NCBI RefSeq assembly: GCF_024355225.1
Contig: NZ_VCNH01000008.1
Location: 558,001-622,000, forward strand
Reading direction: 5' to 3'
Length of the DNA: 64,000 bases
Source of the DNA: Roseovarius sp. M141
GTDB taxonomy: Bacteria > Pseudomonadota > Alphaproteobacteria > Rhodobacterales > Rhodobacteraceae
The notes beneath the pieces were generated by a model. The model had not been told where the DNA came from. It searched no databases and saw only the letters and a list, made by a program, of their open reading frames with translations. This document shows, piece after piece, positions 34,732 through 45,313 of the stretch. Position 1 is the first letter of the stretch, and every line of letters begins with the position of its first letter. The translations under genes and the position numbers were made by a program.

Positions 34732-35622
34732 ATGCGCCGCGTTATCCTGATCGCTGTTCCCTATCTGTGGCTGCTGGCCCTGTTTCTGGTGCCCTTCCTG
34801 ATCGTGCTGAAAATCAGCCTCAGTGATATTGCGATGGCCATTCCGCCCTACACGCCCACGCTGGACCTGTCCGGGGGATGGGCGGGAATCAGGGACTTCT
34901 TTGCCAATCTCGACTTCGAGAATTTCCAGTTTCTCGCGACGGATGATCTGTATTGGAAGGCCTATCTTTCGTCGCTCCAGATCGCGATTGTCGCGACATT
35001 CCTGACCCTGCTGGTCGCCTATCCCATCGCCTACGGCATGGCCGCCGCACCCGATCACTGGCGCCCGACGCTGATGATGCTGGTGATCCTGCCGTTCTGG
35101 ACCAGCTTTCTGATCCGGGTCTATTCGTGGATCGGTATCCTGTCAAACGAGGGTTACCTGAACCAGCTATTGCTCAGCCTTGGCGTCATCTCGTCGCCGC
35201 TGACGATCCTGAACACCAACGTCGCGGTCTATATCGGCATCGTCTACACCTACCTGCCCTTCATGATCCTGCCGATCTATTCCGCGCTGGAGCGGATGGA
35301 CGGATCGCTGCTGGAGGCCGCCGAGGATCTGGGATGCAGCCGCATCACCGCCTTCTGGCTGGTAACATTCCCGCTGTCGAAGAACGGCATCATCGCGGGT
35401 TGCTTTCTGGTGTTCATCCCCACCATCGGCGAATTTGTCATTCCGTCGCTTCTGGGCGGATCGCAAACCCTGATGATCGGCAAGGTTCTCTGGGAGGAAT
35501 TCTTTAACAACCGTGATTGGCCGGTGGCCAGCGCCGTGGCGGTGATCCTGCTGCTGCTGCTGATCATTCCCATCATCCTGTTCCAGCGAAACGAACAGAA
35601 ACAAAGGGAGGCCGAAGGATGA
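34732..35622 (+). CDS. potH: ABC transporter permease (PotH-like)
   Basis: The 296-residue permease has six hydrophobic segments. The first is at residues ~5-25 (AVPYLWLLALFLVPFLIVL), and the EAA loop reads LLEAAEDLGCSRITAFWLVTFP. The soluble stretch between segments 1 and 2 is of normal size, unlike the first importer's large permease. It overlaps the next gene by 4 bp (ATGA). Confidence 0.93.
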   Translation: MRRVILIAVPYLWLLALFLVPFLIVLKISLSDIAMAIPPYTPTLDLSGGWAGIRDFFANLDFENFQFLATDDLYWKAYLSSLQIAIVATFLTLLVAYPIAYGMAAAPDHWRPTLMMLVILPFWTSFLIRVYSWIGILSNEGYLNQLLLSLGVISSPLTILNTNVAVYIGIVYTYLPFMILPIYSALERMDGSLLEAAEDLGCSRITAFWLVTFPLSKNGIIAGCFLVFIPTIGEFVIPSLLGGSQTLMIGKVLWEEFFNNRDWPVASAVAVILLLLLIIPIILFQRNEQKQREAEG

Positions 35623-36431
35623 GACGCGTCACATGGTTCAACGCCACATCCCTCACGCTGGGGTTCGCGTTCCTCTACCTGCCGATGGTGATCCTGATCA
35701 TCTACAGCTTCAACGAAAGCAAGCTGGTTACGGTCTGGGCCGGATTCTCCACCAAATGGTATGGTGAATTGCTGGGCAACCAGTCGTTCCTGGACGCAGC
35801 ATGGGTCACGATCAAGGTCGCGGTCATGTCCTCGTCCATCGCCACGGTACTGGGCACGATGGCGGCGCTGGTGCTGGTCCGGTCGGGCCGGTTTTCGGGG
35901 CGCACGCTGTTTTCCGGCATGATCTATGCCCCGCTCGTCATGCCCGAAGTCATCACCGGCCTGTCGCTGCTGCTGCTGTTCATCGGCCTGAACATCGACC
36001 GGGGCGTTCTGACCATCGTGCTGGCGCATACCACGTTTTCGATGTGCTTCGTATCGGTCGTGGTGTCGTCGCGGCTGGTCAGTTTCGATCAGTCACTGGA
36101 GGAGGCGGCGCTGGACCTCGGCTGCTCGCAAATGCAGGCGTTTTTCCTTGTCACCCTGCCGATCATCGCGCCCGCTGTCATTTCGGGCTGGCTTCTGGCC
36201 TTCACGCTCAGCCTTGATGATCTGGTGATCGCGAGCTTTACCGCCGGCCCGTCCTCGACCACGCTCCCGATCAAGATCTGGTCGTCGATCCGCCTTGGCC
36301 TCAGCCCCGAGATCAACGCGCTTTCGACGCTGATGATCGCGGTGGTCACGATCGGCGTCATCACCGCCTCCCTGATCAGCAAGCGCAGCAGCCTGAGGCG
36401 GCAGGCAGACGAGCGCGCGGCGGATACGTGA
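35619..36431 (+). CDS. potI: ABC transporter permease (PotI-like)
   Basis: The 270-residue permease has six membrane segments and the EAA loop LEEAALDLGCSQMQAFFLVTLP. The segment FNESKLVTVWAGFSTKWY after the first helix is typical of PotC/PotI proteins. ATG 35619 overlaps potH by 4 bp, and its stop overlaps the GTG start of the downstream FAD oxidase, so all are co-translated. Confidence 0.93.
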   Translation: MRRVTWFNATSLTLGFAFLYLPMVILIIYSFNESKLVTVWAGFSTKWYGELLGNQSFLDAAWVTIKVAVMSSSIATVLGTMAALVLVRSGRFSGRTLFSGMIYAPLVMPEVITGLSLLLLFIGLNIDRGVLTIVLAHTTFSMCFVSVVVSSRLVSFDQSLEEAALDLGCSQMQAFFLVTLPIIAPAVISGWLLAFTLSLDDLVIASFTAGPSSTTLPIKIWSSIRLGLSPEINALSTLMIAVVTIGVITASLISKRSSLRRQADERAADT

Positions 36432-37753
36432 GGCGGATCTACCCGGCCCACGCCTATGGCGAGGCGCCGCGCGTAAAATGCTACTGGCCGACGACGGTGG
36501 AGTCTGCGGTAAACTCGCCCGCGCACGGCACGCTGTCGGCGGACGTGGCGATCATCGGCGCAGGCTTTACCGGGCTGTCGGCGGCGCTGCATCTGGCCGA
36601 AAGTGGCGCCGATGTGATCGTGCTGGAGGCTAGGGACGTCGGCTGGGGCGCATCGGGGCGCAATGGCGGATTTTGCTGCCTTGGCGGATCGGCCGCGTCT
36701 GACAAAGCGCTGGCGCGCCAGTTTGGCGAGAATGCGCGCCGCGAATTCCGCAGGGCTGAACGCCACGCCGTCGATCTGACCGAGGGGCTGATCAGCCGTC
36801 ACGCCATGCAGGTTGACCGTCATTCAAACGGCGAAACGGTGATGGCCCACACCGAGGCCGCGTATCAGGGTCTGAAGACACACGCCGCCGAGGTGGAGCG
36901 CGACTATGGCGTCACCCCTACCCTGATCCCAAAGGCCGCGCTGGCGCAAAACGGCATGAACGGTCCCTTTCACGGCGCGCTGACCACGCCCATCGGCTTT
37001 GGCCTGAATCCAATGAAATATATTCAGGGCCTTGCCACCGCTGCCATTGCTGCCGGGGTCCGCATCCGGGCACACAGCCCGGTGGGACGGATCGAACAGA
37101 GTGGCAGCTTTACCCTGACCACGCCAGAGGCGCGGATACAGGCCCGGCGCCTGATCGTGGCGACGAACGGCTATAGCTCGGACGATGTGCCGAACTGGAT
37201 GAAGGCGCGCTATCTGCCCACGCAATCCAACGTGCTGGTGACGCGCGAGATGACCGAGGCCGAGCTGTCGGCGCAAGGCTGGACCACAATGCAGGCTTGC
37301 TATGATGACCGGTTTTTTCTGCATTATTTCCGGTTGATGCCAAACAACCGGATGCTGTTCGGCATGCGCGGCGGGCTGTTCAGCGCGCCATGGGCCGACA
37401 CCCGCATGCATCGCAATATCCGCCAGCATTTCGAGGCGATGTTTCCCGCGTGGCGCCATGTCGAAACGCCACACAGCTGGCACGGCCTGCTCAGCATCGC
37501 GCGCGATCTGACACCCTTTGCCGGGCCGATCGATACCATGCAAGGCGCGTTCACCGCGATGTCATACCACGGCAACGGCGTGGCGATGGGCACCTATGCG
37601 GGCGCCCTTCTGGCCGATCTGGTACAGGACCGCGCGCCGCGCAATCCCTACCCCAAGATCATGCAAACCCCGCCGAAACGCTGGCCTTTGGGCCGGTTCC
37701 GGCGGGCATGGTTTGCGCCGATTTATGCCGCCATGTGGGCGACGGGGGCCTGA
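36428..37753 (+). CDS. puuB: FAD-dependent oxidoreductase, gamma-glutamylputrescine oxidase-like (PuuB)
   Basis: The 441-residue DAO-family flavoenzyme starts at GTG 36428, overlapping the permease stop. It has the FAD-binding GxGxxG motif in VAIIGAGFTGLSAALHLAE, followed by GWGASGRNGGFCCLG, the PuuB-type signature, and a C-terminal SYHGNGVAMGTYAGALLADL. The N-terminal CYWPTTVESA is also found in PuuB relatives. Given the operon with a polyamine importer, it probably oxidises an amine after uptake. A PuuA glutamylputrescine synthetase gene is not in the window, so the substrate may be a free or differently modified polyamine. Confidence 0.87.
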   Translation: MRRIYPAHAYGEAPRVKCYWPTTVESAVNSPAHGTLSADVAIIGAGFTGLSAALHLAESGADVIVLEARDVGWGASGRNGGFCCLGGSAASDKALARQFGENARREFRRAERHAVDLTEGLISRHAMQVDRHSNGETVMAHTEAAYQGLKTHAAEVERDYGVTPTLIPKAALAQNGMNGPFHGALTTPIGFGLNPMKYIQGLATAAIAAGVRIRAHSPVGRIEQSGSFTLTTPEARIQARRLIVATNGYSSDDVPNWMKARYLPTQSNVLVTREMTEAELSAQGWTTMQACYDDRFFLHYFRLMPNNRMLFGMRGGLFSAPWADTRMHRNIRQHFEAMFPAWRHVETPHSWHGLLSIARDLTPFAGPIDTMQGAFTAMSYHGNGVAMGTYAGALLADLVQDRAPRNPYPKIMQTPPKRWPLGRFRRAWFAPIYAAMWATGA

Positions 37754-37762
37754 AGCGGCTCG

Positions 37763-38686
37763 TCACCCTTCCGGCGTACGCACTGCCCGCGCGCGGCCCC
37801 GCTTCAACCCCAGATGATGCTCGCGCAGAACAATCGCGATGCCGGCCGCGGAAATCATCGCCGCTCCGATCAGCATCGGAACCGTCGGCACTTCGGCAAA
37901 GACGAAATACCCGATGCCCAGTGCAAACAGCATCGATGCATAGTCAAACGGCGCCACGACGCTGGCATCGCCGTAACGGTAGGACACCGTCAGAAATATC
38001 TGCGCCGTGCCACCCAGAACACCCGCCATCACCAGCTGAAACGCCAGCCATCCATCCGGCCAGACCCAACCAAACGGCGCCGTAAACAATGACAGAACCG
38101 TTGCGGTCACCGAGAAGTAAAAGGCGATGGCAGCAGGATGTTCGGTCTGCACCAGCTTGCGGATGGTGATCTGCGCAAAGGCGGCGCAGGTTGCACCGGT
38201 CAGCACGACGACGGCGCCGATCACTTCGGTCCCGTGGACCGGCGCCCCGCTGAACACGCTCAGCTTGGGCGCGAGGATCACCAGAACGCCGGCCAGCCCG
38301 ATGCAAACCGCACTGATGCGAAAAAGGCCGACACTCTCGCCCAGAAAAAATGCGGCAAAAATGACGATAAGCAGCGATGACGTATAGCTGAGCGCCGTAA
38401 CCTCGGGCAGCGGCAACAGACCGAGCCCGGCAAAAGTCAGGCCCACGGCGAGCGATCCGGCCACGCCGCGCCGCACATGTCCCCAGACGGATTTGACGCG
38501 CAGACCCGTAGACAGTTGACCCAGCATCATCAGCCACAGAACCGTGATCGGGATCGCAAAGAAGGACCGGAAAAATACAGCCTCGCCCGGCGGCACCTCA
38601 TCCGAGGCCGCCTTGATCAGCGCAGACATGAAAATGAACAGAACGACCGCGCATAATTTCAGCGAAATCGCCTTGACCGGCTGCAT
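37763..38686 (-). CDS. EamA/DMT family transporter
   Basis: The 307-residue protein has about ten hydrophobic segments in two EamA repeats (first ~1-140, second ~150-290). It belongs to the drug/metabolite transporter superfamily of inner-membrane exporters. The start at 38686 (MQPVKAISLKL) is chosen over 38776 because it begins directly at the first helix. It is convergent with the FAD oxidase gene (9-bp gap). Substrate unknown. Confidence 0.9.
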   Translation of the reverse strand: MQPVKAISLKLCAVVLFIFMSALIKAASDEVPPGEAVFFRSFFAIPITVLWLMMLGQLSTGLRVKSVWGHVRRGVAGSLAVGLTFAGLGLLPLPEVTALSYTSSLLIVIFAAFFLGESVGLFRISAVCIGLAGVLVILAPKLSVFSGAPVHGTEVIGAVVVLTGATCAAFAQITIRKLVQTEHPAAIAFYFSVTATVLSLFTAPFGWVWPDGWLAFQLVMAGVLGGTAQIFLTVSYRYGDASVVAPFDYASMLFALGIGYFVFAEVPTVPMLIGAAMISAAGIAIVLREHHLGLKRGRARAVRTPEG

Positions 38687-38754
38687 GGGCGTGGCTCCTT
38701 TGCGCCATGCTTGCGCCCGGCCCTGACCGAGGTCAAGGCCGGTCAGATACCCGG

Positions 38755-39252
38755 CTAGCTTCGCGGCAAAACCCAATCAGGGCGTGGAAAATGGCAGGTA
38801 TACCCGTTGGGCACGCGCTCCAGATAATCCTGATGCTCCGGCTCGGCCTCCCAGAAATCGCCTACCGGCTCGACCTCGGTCACCACCTTGCCGGGCCATT
38901 TGCCGCTGGCTTCGACATCCTGAATGGTGCGCAAGGCCTCGTCGCGCTGCGCCTCGTCGACGTAATAGATGGCCGACCGATAGCTTACCCCCATGTCATT
39001 GCCCTGCCGGTTCAGCGTGGTGGGGTCGTGGATCTGGAAAAACAGCTCCAGAATTTCGCGATAGGTGATCCGGGCCGGATCAAACGTGATCTCGATCCCT
39101 TCGGCATGGGTGCCGTGGTTGCGGTAGGTCGCGTCGGGTATATCCCCGCCGGTGTACCCGACGCGCGTCGACAGCACCCCGTCACGCTTGCGAATCAGAT
39201 CCTGCATTCCCCAGAAACAGCCACCCGCCAGAACGCCGCGCTCTTCGCTCAT
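38755..39252 (-). CDS. msrA: Peptide-methionine (S)-S-oxide reductase
   Basis: The 165-residue protein reduces methionine-S-sulfoxide. The catalytic GCFWGMQ motif is at residues ~11-17, followed by [21 protein letters not shown] and the C-terminal [19 protein letters not shown] 39252 overlaps the msrB stop (ATGA), so it is translated after msrB in a two-gene operon. Confidence 0.96.
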   Translation of the reverse strand: MSEERGVLAGGCFWGMQDLIRKRDGVLSTRVGYTGGDIPDATYRNHGTHAEGIEITFDPARITYREILELFFQIHDPTTLNRQGNDMGVSYRSAIYYVDEAQRDEALRTIQDVEASGKWPGKVVTEVEPVGDFWEAEPEHQDYLERVPNGYTCHFPRPDWVLPRS

Positions 39253-39698
39253 CCTAAATCCTCCACCTGATCCAGATAATCGCCATAGCCCTCGGCCTCC
39301 ATCTCGGCCTTTGGCACAAAGCGCAGCGATGCCGAGTTGATGCAATAGCGCAGGCCACCCCTGTCGCGCGGCCCGTCGGGAAACACGTGGCCCAAGTGAC
39401 TGTCACCATGCGCGCTGCGCACTTCGACCCGGCTCATGCCCAGCGTCTCGTCGTGCAGCTCGGCCACATGCGCCGTCTCGATCGGCTTGGTAAAGCTGGG
39501 CCAGCCACAGCCACTCTCGAATTTGTCCGACGACGCGAACAGCGGCTCCCCCGAAACGATGTCGACATAGATCCCCGGCGCCTTGTTTTCCAGGTATTTA
39601 CCGGTGCCGGGCCGCTCGGTCCCGCTTTGCTGCGTCACGCGGTATTCTTCGGGGGTCAGTCGCGCGATGGCGTCGGGGTCTTTGGTGTAGCGGGTCAT
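39249..39698 (-). CDS. msrB: Peptide-methionine (R)-S-oxide reductase, zinc-free type
   Basis: The 149-residue protein reduces methionine-R-sulfoxide. It has [44 protein letters not shown] and the catalytic cysteine in [12 protein letters not shown]. The two CxxC pairs that hold a structural zinc in many MsrB proteins are absent (IYVDIVSG and RSAHGDSHL at those positions). This is the known metal-free subgroup. It is the first gene of msrBA. Confidence 0.96.
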   Translation of the reverse strand: MTRYTKDPDAIARLTPEEYRVTQQSGTERPGTGKYLENKAPGIYVDIVSGEPLFASSDKFESGCGWPSFTKPIETAHVAELHDETLGMSRVEVRSAHGDSHLGHVFPDGPRDRGGLRYCINSASLRFVPKAEMEAEGYGDYLDQVEDLG

Positions 39699-39801
39699 GG
39701 CAGGCTCCTTGTGTCAAAGCGTCTTGCAGAGTTAAATGGGCGCCCGGCGCCAAAATCCAACCGTTATTTCACACCGCTCACCCCAGCTTGATCCGGCCCG
39801 G

Positions 39802-39840
39802 CTTTTTCCTGGGCTAAATACCCAAACCCCTGCCGCCGGG
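39802..39840 (-). repeat. Dispersed 3'-UTR motif, copy E (after tdh)
   Basis: On the minus strand this reads CCCGGCGGCAGGGGTTTGGG then TATTTAGCCCAGGAAAAAG, a divergent copy with the GC-rich lead seen in copy A. It begins 18 nt after the tdh stop in sense orientation. Confidence 0.45.
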
Positions 39841-39858
39841 CCGGGCGCATACGCCGCT

Positions 39859-40896
39859 TTAGACCCAATCCATCACCACCTTGCCCGAATCACCCGATAT
39901 CATCGCGGCAAAGCCCGCCTCGAAATCGTCGATCCCGATGCGGTGCGTGATCAGGCCCGACACGTCCAGCCCGCTCTGCACCAGCGCGATCATCTTGTAC
40001 CAGGTTTCGAACATCTCGCGCCCGTAGATGCCTTTGACGTGCAGCATCTTGAAGATGATGGCGTTCCAGTCGACGGCAAATTCGGTCGGCGCGATGCCCA
40101 GCAGCGCGATCTTGCCGCCATTGTTCATCCGCGAAATCATCTGCTGCATCGCCGCCGGCGCACCCGACATTTCCAGCCCGACATCGAACCCCTCGGTCAT
40201 ACCGATCCGGTCCATCACGTCACTCAGCTGCTCCTTTGAAACATCGACGACATGCTGAACACCCATCTCGCGCGCCAGATTCAGGCGGTAGGGGTTGATG
40301 TCGGTAATCGCCACCTTGCGCGCGCCGACCTTTTGCGCGACCAGCGCACCCATGATGCCGATGGGGCCGGCACCCGTGACCAGCACATCCTCGCCCACCA
40401 TGTCAAAGCTCAGCGCGGTATGCACCGCATTGCCGAACGGGTCGAAAATCGCCGCGATTTCATCCGGAACGTTCTCGGGGATCGGCACGACGTTCATTTC
40501 CGGGATGCAGACATATTCGGCAAAGCTGCCGGGCCGGTGCACGCCGACACCCTTGGTATTGCGACACAGCTGCCCGCGCCCGGCGCGGCAGTTGCGGCAG
40601 GTGCCGCAGACGATATGCCCCTCGCCCGACACGCGCTGACCGATCTTGTATTTACTCGCCGCCGCGCCGGTATCGGCAATCTCGCCGACGAATTCATGGC
40701 CGACAACCATCGGCACCGGCACCGTCTTGGCGCTGAATTCATCCCATTTCCAGATATGCACATCCGTGCCGCAAATCGCGGATTTGCGAACCTTGATCAG
40801 CACATCATTCGGCCCCGGCTCGGGGACCGGAACGTATTCCATCCACAGGCCCGGCTCGGGGCGCGCCTTGACCAGCGCCTTCATGCGGTTTTCCAT
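39859..40896 (-). CDS. tdh: L-threonine 3-dehydrogenase
   Basis: The 345-residue zinc-dependent medium-chain dehydrogenase oxidises L-threonine to 2-amino-3-ketobutyrate with NAD+. It has catalytic zinc ligands in [10 protein letters not shown] and GHEFVGE, structural zinc cysteines in [15 protein letters not shown], and the NAD site [16 protein letters not shown]. Its ATG overlaps the kbl stop (TGATG). A start four codons in (Met5, [10 protein letters not shown]) matches the usual family start. Together with Kbl it converts threonine to glycine and acetyl-CoA. Confidence 0.97.
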   Translation of the reverse strand: MENRMKALVKARPEPGLWMEYVPVPEPGPNDVLIKVRKSAICGTDVHIWKWDEFSAKTVPVPMVVGHEFVGEIADTGAAASKYKIGQRVSGEGHIVCGTCRNCRAGRGQLCRNTKGVGVHRPGSFAEYVCIPEMNVVPIPENVPDEIAAIFDPFGNAVHTALSFDMVGEDVLVTGAGPIGIMGALVAQKVGARKVAITDINPYRLNLAREMGVQHVVDVSKEQLSDVMDRIGMTEGFDVGLEMSGAPAAMQQMISRMNNGGKIALLGIAPTEFAVDWNAIIFKMLHVKGIYGREMFETWYKMIALVQSGLDVSGLITHRIGIDDFEAGFAAMISGDSGKVVMDWV

Positions 40897-42089
40897 CAGA
40901 TCACTCCCAATTCGCGACCGACCTTTTCAAAAGCACTGATCGCCTCATCCAGCATTTCGCGGGTAAGTCCCGCACTCATCTGTGTGCGGATGCGGTCCTG
41001 ATCCTTCGGCACGACAGGAAAACTGAAGGCCGTCACATAAACCCCATTTTCGCCCAGCTTGGCCGCCATCTGCTGCGCCAGCTTCGGATCGCGCAGCATC
41101 ACCGGGACGATCGCATGCTCGCCCGGCAGCAGCTCGAACCCCAGATCGGTCATCCGGGTGCGGAAATACGTGGCGTTTTCCCAAAGCTGCGCGCGCAGAT
41201 CATCGCCATCCTCGATCAGATCGAACATTTTCAGCGATGCCGCGGCGATCACCGGCGCAAGCGTGTTGGAAAACAGATAGGGCCGCGAGCGTTGACGCAG
41301 CCAATCCACCACCTTGGCCGATGCAGCGGTATAGCCACCCGATGCGCCGCCCAGCGCCTTGCCCAGCGTGCCGGTCAGGATGTCGACCCGGCCCATCACG
41401 CCGCAATGCTCGATACTGCCGCGCCCGGTGGCGCCGACAAACCCGGTGGCATGGCAATCATCGACCATCACCAGCGCGTCATATTTGTCCGCCAGATCGC
41501 AGATCTCATCCAGTTTGGCGTAATAGCCATCCATCGAAAACACGCCGTCCGTGGCAATCAGCCGGTGACGCGCGCCCTGCGATTCCTTAAGGCATCGCTC
41601 CAGATCCGCCATGTCGCTGTTGGCATAGCGATAGCGCTGCGCCTTGCACAGGCGCACCCCGTCAATGATGCTGGCATGGTTCAGCGCATCGCTGATAATC
41701 GCGTCTTCGGGGCCTAAAATCGTCTCGAACAAACCGGTATTGGCATCGAAACAGCTGGGATAGAGAATGCTGTCCTCTGTCCCAAGAAAACTGGCAATGC
41801 GCGCTTCCAGCGTCTTGTGCTGTTCCTGCGTACCGCAGATGAAACGGACAGATGCCATGCCGAACCCGTAGCGATCCAGCGCATCATGCGCGGCGCCGAT
41901 AATCTCGGCATTGTCCGCCAGCCCCAGATAGTTGTTGGCGCACAGGTTGATCACCTCGGCGCCACCCTTCAGCGATACGCGCCCGGCCTGCGGTGATGTT
42001 ATCACGCGCTCGACCTTGTACAGACCATCCTCCTTCAAGCCATCCAGCCGGTCGGCCATATCCGTGTCGAAATTCTGTGAGGCACTCAT
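40896..42089 (-). CDS. kbl: Glycine C-acetyltransferase (2-amino-3-ketobutyrate CoA ligase)
   Basis: The 397-residue alpha-oxoamine synthase cleaves 2-amino-3-ketobutyrate with CoA to glycine and acetyl-CoA. Seen are [49 protein letters not shown] and the PLP lysine in [14 protein letters not shown]. The start 42089 ([15 protein letters not shown]) is preferred over the upstream Met at 42128. It is the first gene of the kbl-tdh operon. Confidence 0.97.
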   Translation of the reverse strand: MSASQNFDTDMADRLDGLKEDGLYKVERVITSPQAGRVSLKGGAEVINLCANNYLGLADNAEIIGAAHDALDRYGFGMASVRFICGTQEQHKTLEARIASFLGTEDSILYPSCFDANTGLFETILGPEDAIISDALNHASIIDGVRLCKAQRYRYANSDMADLERCLKESQGARHRLIATDGVFSMDGYYAKLDEICDLADKYDALVMVDDCHATGFVGATGRGSIEHCGVMGRVDILTGTLGKALGGASGGYTAASAKVVDWLRQRSRPYLFSNTLAPVIAAASLKMFDLIEDGDDLRAQLWENATYFRTRMTDLGFELLPGEHAIVPVMLRDPKLAQQMAAKLGENGVYVTAFSFPVVPKDQDRIRTQMSAGLTREMLDEAISAFEKVGRELGVI

Positions 42090-42169
42090 GTCGAATCCTT
42101 TCTGTCCTGCCCGACCTGCGGGTCTCATACTGTAGGATAGCGTACTTTCTGCCGGATTACATGGGGGCG

Positions 42170-44173
42170 TTACATCGCAATGCGCGGCCTACCAGACGCC
42201 TCTACTGTAATCTCGCCTTCCAGAAATACCTGACGCGCCTCGGCCTGCGCCGTGCGCAGATCGCGCGTCGCCGTGATATGGATATCCTCGGCCCCGGCGG
42301 CGACGGCATCGGCACGCGCCGCCTGTTCCAGCGCGAATTGCAGAGCCTCCAGCGCACTGACGGCCTCGGGGTAATCCACCGGCCCGGTCTCCAGATGGAC
42401 GCGGTACAGGCCTTCAGAGGGCGACGTCACCGTGCCACTGCGCCGGATCGTCACCCGACCCACCACCGCGCCGATGGCATTTGCCACACCGGCATGTTCG
42501 GGCAGAATCATCTCGCAGCCCAGCCTGGCGCCGACAGCCGGATAATAGCAGCCCGCCGACGCGCCCAGACCGACGACAGGCACGTTCAGCCCGATATCAA
42601 GCCGCATCAACCCCTTGTGCCCATCCAGCCCCCGCTGTGTCAGCACATGCCGCGCCAGATGATCCGCGGGCAGACCGAACTGGGCGGTCTCCTCGGCAAA
42701 ACCGGTCTCCAATATGGCCAGAACAGTCTGATCCGTCAGTTGGTCCACGATCATTTGCGCCATGTGCGCAGCACCATCTGCCAGCGTGTTACCCGATCCT
42801 GTCCGTCGCCGCGCCAGCAGGCACAGCGCCTTCTCGGCGGCGCTGGCGTCCCATGTCGTCACAGCCCCCAGCACATGACTGGCATCCGACGGCGTCACGC
42901 CAGAAACCTGAACCAGTCCGCGCCCGACCAGCCGACGCAAGGCCTGACCTTCCATGCGCGTTTCCAGAACCTTTCCGACCGGCTGCACGTCGCTCTGGGC
43001 GATCCGCTGCAACAGGGCTGCTTCCCGACCGGCCAGACCGCCTGCCTCGATGCCGGGCACGGCCCTGACAAAGACGGCGTCATACTCGCCCGGCACGGTA
43101 TTTCGCAGTTGCGCATCCAACGCGCGATGCACGATTTCCGGTGCCTCATGCGCGATCAGGCTGACCGGCAGCACCCGGCGCGGACCCAAGGCGATACGAC
43201 CTGCCAGACCGTCGCCCTGAACATGCACCTCACTGTCACCGCCCAGACCGGTGGTGCGCATGCCCACCGCCTCGACCATGGTGCGCCACGGACCGACCTG
43301 CGCGCCGGCCGGATCTATCATCGGTTTGCCACCGCGCAGCACGGCAACATCCGTCGTCGTACCGCCAATGTCCGACACCAGAGCCGTATCCGCGCCGGTC
43401 AACCACCGCGCCCCCACAATCGACGCGGCAGGTCCGCTGAGAATCGTCTCGATCGGTCGCTCCTGCGCCTGCTTGGCGCTAATCAGCGCACCGTCCCCGC
43501 GCACCACCATGAGAGGCGCGGCAATTCCCAGATCCTGCAACTTGCCTTCGGCCTTCTGGATCAGACGCGCAATCATTCCGATGAGACGGGCGTTCAACAG
43601 CGCCGTCAGCGCCCGCTTCGGCCCATTCAACTTTGCCGACAGGTGGTGAGAGCAGGACACCGGCCGCCCCGTCACCTCGGCGACCATGCGGGCAACCTCC
43701 AGCTCATGCTCGGGGTTGCGCGTGGCGAATTGCGCCGCCACCGCATAGGCCGAAATACCGCGATCCTCTGCCAGCCATGCCTTCAGCGCCTCGCTATCCA
43801 GCGGACGGGCGGCCTGCCCGGCATGATTGTGCCCGCCAGACAGGATCAGGGCCGGATCACCGCCCAGCGCAGCCCGAAGCCCGTGCCCCTCCAGATCCTG
43901 TTCGCGAAAACCGACATAGATCAGCCCGACCCGGCCACCCTGCCCCTCGACCAGCGCGTTGGTGGCAAGGGTGGTCGACAAAGATGCCAGTGCAATCCGG
44001 TCCGGCGTGACGCCGCTGGACGCCAGTACATTTTCGACCGCCTCACCGATTCCGATGGCCAGATCATGGCGTGTGGTCAGCGCCTTGGCGCTCGCAATGA
44101 CCTCGGTCTCGTCCCTTATCAGGACAGCATCCGTATACGTCCCGCCCGTATCCACACCCAACAAGATCGCCAT
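42170..44173 (-). CDS. Hydantoinase/oxoprolinase family protein (HyuA-like)
   Basis: The 667-residue protein has the ASKHA-type hydantoinase A fold. The N-terminal phosphate-binding segment is [15 protein letters not shown], followed by [20 protein letters not shown], and the C-terminal domain carries [14 protein letters not shown]. Members hydrolyse N-methylhydantoin or 5-oxoproline in an ATP-dependent way, usually with a HyuB partner. No hyuB gene is adjacent here, so it may belong to the single-subunit type. It lies alone between kbl and queG. Confidence 0.88.
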   Translation of the reverse strand: MAILLGVDTGGTYTDAVLIRDETEVIASAKALTTRHDLAIGIGEAVENVLASSGVTPDRIALASLSTTLATNALVEGQGGRVGLIYVGFREQDLEGHGLRAALGGDPALILSGGHNHAGQAARPLDSEALKAWLAEDRGISAYAVAAQFATRNPEHELEVARMVAEVTGRPVSCSHHLSAKLNGPKRALTALLNARLIGMIARLIQKAEGKLQDLGIAAPLMVVRGDGALISAKQAQERPIETILSGPAASIVGARWLTGADTALVSDIGGTTTDVAVLRGGKPMIDPAGAQVGPWRTMVEAVGMRTTGLGGDSEVHVQGDGLAGRIALGPRRVLPVSLIAHEAPEIVHRALDAQLRNTVPGEYDAVFVRAVPGIEAGGLAGREAALLQRIAQSDVQPVGKVLETRMEGQALRRLVGRGLVQVSGVTPSDASHVLGAVTTWDASAAEKALCLLARRRTGSGNTLADGAAHMAQMIVDQLTDQTVLAILETGFAEETAQFGLPADHLARHVLTQRGLDGHKGLMRLDIGLNVPVVGLGASAGCYYPAVGARLGCEMILPEHAGVANAIGAVVGRVTIRRSGTVTSPSEGLYRVHLETGPVDYPEAVSALEALQFALEQAARADAVAAGAEDIHITATRDLRTAQAEARQVFLEGEITVEASGRPRIAM

Positions 44174-44202
44174 GCCATTCCCCTACTCGACGCCTATTCC
44201 GA

Positions 44203-45276
44203 CTATGCCGGATCCTGAAAACGATCCATCCTGTTTTCGACGTTCTTCAGGCGCTGCACGGCCCAGCGCGCTGCGTCGGCAACGGTGGGATCACCCGCAT
44301 CGCAATGCCGCTCTGCCGCCGGGATCAACCCGGCATCGCCCGAGTTGCCGATGGCATAAAGAACGTTCCGCAAAAATCGCGCGATACCGATCCGCTTGAT
44401 CGGGCTGCCCGAGAATTTCGCGCGAAAGCTGGTATCGTCCAGCTCAGCCAACTCTGCCAGAGGCGGGCCCAGCAGATCGGCGCGCGCGTGATACCGGACC
44501 TCGCGCGCCTCCTGCGCGAACTTGTTCCACGGACAGACGGCCAGACAATCGTCACAGCCATAGATCCGGTTGCCCAAAAGAGCGCGCAATTCCGGCGCAA
44601 CGGGTCCGTGATGCTCGATCGTCAGGTAGGAAATGCAGCGGCGCGCGTCCAGCTGATAGGGCGCCGGAAACGCGCCGGTCGGGCAAATGTCCAGACAGGC
44701 ACGACAGCTGCCGCAATGGTCAACTTCACCTGCATCAACGTCGATCTCCAAGGTGGTAAAGATCGACCCGATGAAGAACCAGCTGCCCAGATCGCGGCTG
44801 ACCAGATTGGTATGCTTGCCTTGCCATCCCAGACCCGCAGCCGCGCCCAGAGGCTTTTCCGGGACGGGCGCGGTGTCAACGAACACCTTCACTTCGGTCG
44901 CGCCCGACGTCTCGGCGATCAGCCACCGGGCCAACCGCTTCAGACGCTTCTTGACCAGATCGTGATAGTCCTTGTTCTGCGCATAGACACTGATGGCGCC
45001 CTCGCGCGGGCGCTTCAGCACGGCCAGCGGATCATGTTCCGGCGTATAACTTTCGCCCAGCATGATGACGGATCGCGCCTCGGGCCACAGCGCCGAGGGA
45101 TCGCTGCGCCAATGGCTGCGCTCGGCCAGCCACCCCATCTGGCCATGCCGACCCTCTCGCAGGAACGTCTCCAACCGGTCCGGCACCTGCGGCACGTCCC
45201 ACGGGCGGCAGATCCGCGCCAGATCAAACCCTTCGGCCTGCGCCTGGGCGACCAGTTTCTGCTTTAGCGCGTCCAT
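44203..45276 (-). CDS. queG: Epoxyqueuosine reductase
   Basis: The 357-residue cobalamin- and iron-sulfur-dependent enzyme reduces epoxyqueuosine in tRNA to queuosine. Two 4Fe-4S clusters are evident from [16 protein letters not shown] and [13 protein letters not shown]. The N-terminal domain contains SVIMLGESY and [18 protein letters not shown], and the proton-donor Asp lies in [11 protein letters not shown]. The start at 45276 is fixed by the family start ([12 protein letters not shown]); a repeat copy abuts the start codon. Confidence 0.95.
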   Translation of the reverse strand: MDALKQKLVAQAQAEGFDLARICRPWDVPQVPDRLETFLREGRHGQMGWLAERSHWRSDPSALWPEARSVIMLGESYTPEHDPLAVLKRPREGAISVYAQNKDYHDLVKKRLKRLARWLIAETSGATEVKVFVDTAPVPEKPLGAAAGLGWQGKHTNLVSRDLGSWFFIGSIFTTLEIDVDAGEVDHCGSCRACLDICPTGAFPAPYQLDARRCISYLTIEHHGPVAPELRALLGNRIYGCDDCLAVCPWNKFAQEAREVRYHARADLLGPPLAELAELDDTSFRAKFSGSPIKRIGIARFLRNVLYAIGNSGDAGLIPAAERHCDAGDPTVADAARWAVQRLKNVENRMDRFQDPA

Positions 45277-45279
45277 GTT

Positions 45280-45304
45280 TTTTCTTGGTGAAAATACCCA
45301 ATCG
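45280..45304 (-). repeat. Dispersed 3'-UTR motif, copy C (between GST and queG)
   Basis: On the minus strand it reads CGATTGGGTATTTTCACCAA then GAAAA, 10 nt after the GST stop and directly ahead of the queG start. It is identical to copy D over 25 nt except for one base. Confidence 0.65.
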
Positions 45305-45313
45305 ACATGAGCA

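Noticed and set aside
41993..44218. 741-codon plus-strand open frame
   Set aside because: It is antisense to the hydantoinase A gene and the start of kbl, and its product is low-complexity Arg/His/Gln-rich, typical of a shadow frame.
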